In this document: positions 48,024-49,895 of the stretch, in pieces
Numbering within the stretch: position 1 is the first letter of the stretch
How the letters are laid out: each line of letters opens with the position of its first letter
From: an uncultured Fibrobacter sp.
GTDB taxonomy: Bacteria; Fibrobacterota; Fibrobacteria; Fibrobacterales; Fibrobacteraceae
Direction: 5' to 3'
Assembly: GCA_946408125.1 (NCBI GenBank)
Contig: CAMJQW010000014.1
Span: 1-49,895, forward strand
DNA: 49,895 bases
Notes under the pieces: model-generated
The model's database searches: none
Told to the model about the DNA's origin: nothing
What the model saw: the letters and a program-made list of their open reading frames with translations, nothing else
Position numbers and translations under genes: made by a program

Positions 48024-49625
48024 ACCATAAGTCTTGTAACGTTTCGCGACCCATTCCAAATAGTTGTCACCGATCCAATACGAAGCTTCTTCTTCGTCCC
48101 AGTCCAAGCACATGTATTCCGCCCTACTATATTTCAACGTCGTAGAACTCCAGAAAAGAGCTAGATCACCTTCGTTACCGAAACGGCCCTCGTGATTTCT
48201 GGAACCCGCAGGCAAGGCTTTGAAACCAAAGTCATAGGTCCCGTTGCCATTTTCATGCCAGCCTTCAAATGACTTCAGCACGAGACCCGCAATGCGACGG
48301 TTGCCGACGGCTTCGAACAGTGTTTCGAACTCCTCATAAGTTGGCACGTGCCAACCGCTAGGGCAAATACCACGCACGGGGTATGTCGGCGTACATTCAA
48401 CTTCAAAGCCACATCCCTCGCCGTTATCCGAAAGCAAGGCCGCACTGTCCATGGCCGCAGCCCAGGTGTAAAGGCGACCATACTTGGCACAATACTCGGC
48501 AGAATCGTTGTAACACCAGCTAATGGAATCGGAGGTGTACTTTCTATCGTAATTATAGGGAATACCCGTGTAAGCGTAGTTAAGGTTCTCCGCCATCCAA
48601 GTCTGCGCGCCGATTTTTATTGTCTTATAGGTCTGACCATCGCGTTCATCGGTCATTGTACCCATGGTCACATTTTTCATGATGTCGCCTTCGTCCTTGA
48701 GACAACGGACGGAATTCATCATCCCTCCCATGGATTGAAAAAGTTCTGCGGACGAATCATAGAATGCTAGATGAGTATGAATAATTTCTCGATAGCGCCA
48801 ATCCATGGAGGAACTCCAGAAATTTGCTTCGCGACCTAACCCGGAGAAGGAGCCGTGGTACATATCACCGACAGGTATAGCATTGAATCCAAAAGCATCC
48901 CAACCATTACCGCTGGAATTGTCCCCGGCTTTAGCGGACCTATTCCAACCCCAAGTGGACTTGAGTTTAAGGCCGGACAATGGGAGACCACCAATAGCAG
49001 CAATCAAAGCTTTCCACTCGTCATAGCTCGGAAGGTGCCAGCCCTCGGGGCAAACACCGCGCACGGGGTATGTCGGTACACAATTTGAACCATAGCTACA
49101 GCCCTTGCCATTATCTGAAAATCTGGCAGCACTGTCCATGGCAGTAGACCAGGTGTAAAAACGACCGTACTTGGCGCAATACTCGGCGGAATCGTTGTAG
49201 CACCAGCTGGTGGAATCGGAGGTATATCCTTCGAAATCATGCGGAATACCCGTGTAAGCGTAGTTAAGGTTCTCCGCCATCCAAGTCTGCGTGCCGATTT
49301 TTATTGTCTTATAGGTCTGACCATCGCGTTCATCGGTCATTGTACCCATGAACACATTTTCCGTGCTGCTACTGCACTGCAATATAGCGCCGTCGCTGTA
49401 TTCCGAATCGGTTTTCGAACTGCTACTACTCGAGCCGGTACTACCCGAACTGGAACCACTCGAACTTGATTCATTGTCACTATCAACTTCACTGCTGTCG
49501 CTTGAGCCGTCCACAACGCTCGGATTAGTCGGGCCCGACGAATCGTCGTCATTACATGCGGCAAGCACAAGAAACAGGCAAATGATTGCCGCGGTCACCA
49601 AGTTTCCTCGCAATGACAATTTCAT
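47997..49625 (-). CDS. Double-FISUMP lipoprotein
   Basis: 542 residues. Lipoprotein signal with lipobox VLAAC (Cys24), a short Asp/Ser linker (DSSEVDSDNESSSSGSSSGS), then two FISUMP domains, each starting MGTMTDERDGQTYKTIKIG and containing TWMAENLNYAYTGIP, SWCYNDSAEYCAKYGR and YPVRG(V/I)CP; the second ends FSVRCVKD. The first lies at ~90-310, the second at ~315-542. The ATG at 49625 has AGGAGG seven bases upstream; an earlier ATG at 49643 lies before that site. The gene sits in a tandem array with a further FISUMP gene to the right and the aminotransferase to the left. Confidence 0.87.
   Translation of the reverse strand: MKLSLRGNLVTAAIICLFLVLAACNDDDSSGPTNPSVVDGSSDSSEVDSDNESSSSGSSSGSTGSSSSSSKTDSEYSDGAILQCSSSTENVFMGTMTDERDGQTYKTIKIGTQTWMAENLNYAYTGIPHDFEGYTSDSTSWCYNDSAEYCAKYGRFYTWSTAMDSAARFSDNGKGCSYGSNCVPTYPVRGVCPEGWHLPSYDEWKALIAAIGGLPLSGLKLKSTWGWNRSAKAGDNSSGNGWDAFGFNAIPVGDMYHGSFSGLGREANFWSSSMDWRYREIIHTHLAFYDSSAELFQSMGGMMNSVRCLKDEGDIMKNVTMGTMTDERDGQTYKTIKIGAQTWMAENLNYAYTGIPYNYDRKYTSDSISWCYNDSAEYCAKYGRLYTWAAAMDSAALLSDNGEGCGFEVECTPTYPVRGICPSGWHVPTYEEFETLFEAVGNRRIAGLVLKSFEGWHENGNGTYDFGFKALPAGSRNHEGRFGNEGDLALFWSSTTLKYSRAEYMCLDWDEEEASYWIGDNYLEWVAKRYKTYGFSVRCVKD
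48559..48666. repeat. Intragenic 108-base repeat, copy in second FISUMP domain
   Basis: Matches 49243-49350 at 107 of 108 bases (one T/C difference at the GCGTGCC/GCGCGCC position). It encodes the start of the domain through NLNYAYTGIP. Confidence 0.93.
49243..49350. repeat. Intragenic 108-base repeat, copy in first FISUMP domain
   Basis: Partner of 48559-48666, in the same orientation. The flanking domain sequence is clearly more diverged. Confidence 0.93.
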
Positions 49626-49673
49626 TCTGCATCCTCCTAACATTTTTCACCCCAATCCACTCAAATTACAGCA

Positions 49674-49781
49674 TTACTTCCTGCGTTTCAGGAATTTCGC
49701 AAGCACGACGGCCTTCGTGCGTTCCAGTTCGGCAAAGAACGGAGACGGAGAAAGGTCTTTAGGCAAGCGGGATGAGAGCAT
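49674..49781 (-). pseudogene. Trapped 5' fragment of the aminotransferase gene
   Basis: 35 codons on the minus strand: MLSSRLPKDLSPSPFFAELE, then RTKAVVLAKFLKRRK and TAA. The first 21 residues equal those of the intact aminotransferase at 47993, after which the sequence drifts and stops. It lies three bases after the stop of the next FISUMP gene, exactly as the intact gene lies after its own FISUMP neighbour. A duplicated remnant; any peptide made is unlikely to work. Confidence 0.85.
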
Positions 49782-49811
49782 CGTTTAATCCTTCACGCAC
49801 CGGACAGAGAA
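49723..49811. repeat. 89-base direct repeat, copy 2
   Basis: Identical to 47935-48023; covers the start of the trapped aminotransferase fragment and the end of the partial FISUMP gene. Confidence 0.95.
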
Positions 49812-49895
49812 CGCTTCGTTATCATCCCACCAATATGAATTTACGAAAAAAGTATCATACGACATATCAATCGCGATGCGCAGCCCTTCGCTATG
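49785..49895 (-). CDS. FISUMP-domain protein, C-terminal end only
   Basis: Runs off the right edge. The visible 36 codons read SEGLRIAIDMSYDTFF, then NSYWWDDNEAFSVRCVKD and TAA. The ending FSVRCVKD is the hallmark end of the FISUMP domain. The upstream part of this gene lies outside the window. Confidence 0.8.
   Translation of the reverse strand, partial: HSEGLRIAIDMSYDTFFVNSYWWDDNEAFSVRCVKD

Overview
The window looks like chromosome of a Fibrobacter-type bacterium. Four reading frames carry the FISUMP domain, which was named for Fibrobacter succinogenes. Most are lipoproteins with long poly-Ser linkers. There is also a large secreted cellulase with three carbohydrate-binding modules, resembling the Fibrobacter GH51 endoglucanase. 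Most genes are housekeeping; I found no transposase, integrase, prophage or CRISPR array.

Layout. 1-1041: a left-truncated ORF6N protein and the tail of a second lost gene. 1072-8430 (minus): ftsK, ispE, tRNA-Gln, rplY, a lipoprotein, pth and a FISUMP lipoprotein, which is the classical ispE/tRNA-Gln/rplY/pth neighbourhood. 8493-11558 (plus): a CHASE2 adenylate cyclase. 11563-13587 (minus): folK, a deoxynucleoside kinase and panC. 13777-17804 (plus): rho, proC and a sigma-54 activator. 17801-20349 (minus): an unknown exported protein with an FecCD/BtuCD-type permease and ATPase. 20448-21979 (plus): nspC and tsaE. 21990-23359 (minus): a dCMP deaminase and an SDR oxidoreductase. A 544-base gap holds a gene remnant and an unassigned terminator. 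23904-26450 (plus): topB, enlarged by palindromic repeats. 26453-29835 (minus): an unknown exported protein followed by a FISUMP lipoprotein. 30123-32997 (plus): a solitary sufB and an aldehyde dehydrogenase. 33018-35790: a thioesterase (minus) and glgB (plus). 35979-42402 (minus): GH51 cellulase, DsbA-like lipoprotein, prfC and rlmH. 42497-43225 (minus): a metallophosphoesterase. 43288-44594 (plus): an FKBP isomerase and rpiA. 44704-49895 (minus): a membrane protein with a possible structured RNA upstream, a GT4 glycosyltransferase, an aminotransferase and a degenerate FISUMP array.

Four observations stand out. (1) Seven genes have a -10-like hexamer (TATATT, TACATT or TATAAT) exactly six bases before the start codon and no Shine-Dalgarno sequence, which predicts leaderless mRNAs; other genes here have ordinary AGGAG leaders. 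(2) A family of palindromic repeats (ATCCCCG..CGGGGAT and relatives) sits between genes and also in frame inside topB and an aminotransferase. (3) A stretch of about 170 bases at 45385-45553 can fold into a closed multibranch RNA. (4) At the right edge, tandem FISUMP genes have trapped a copy of the start of the neighbouring aminotransferase gene, with 89 identical bases. Genes were identified by reading motifs in the translations; no database search was run.
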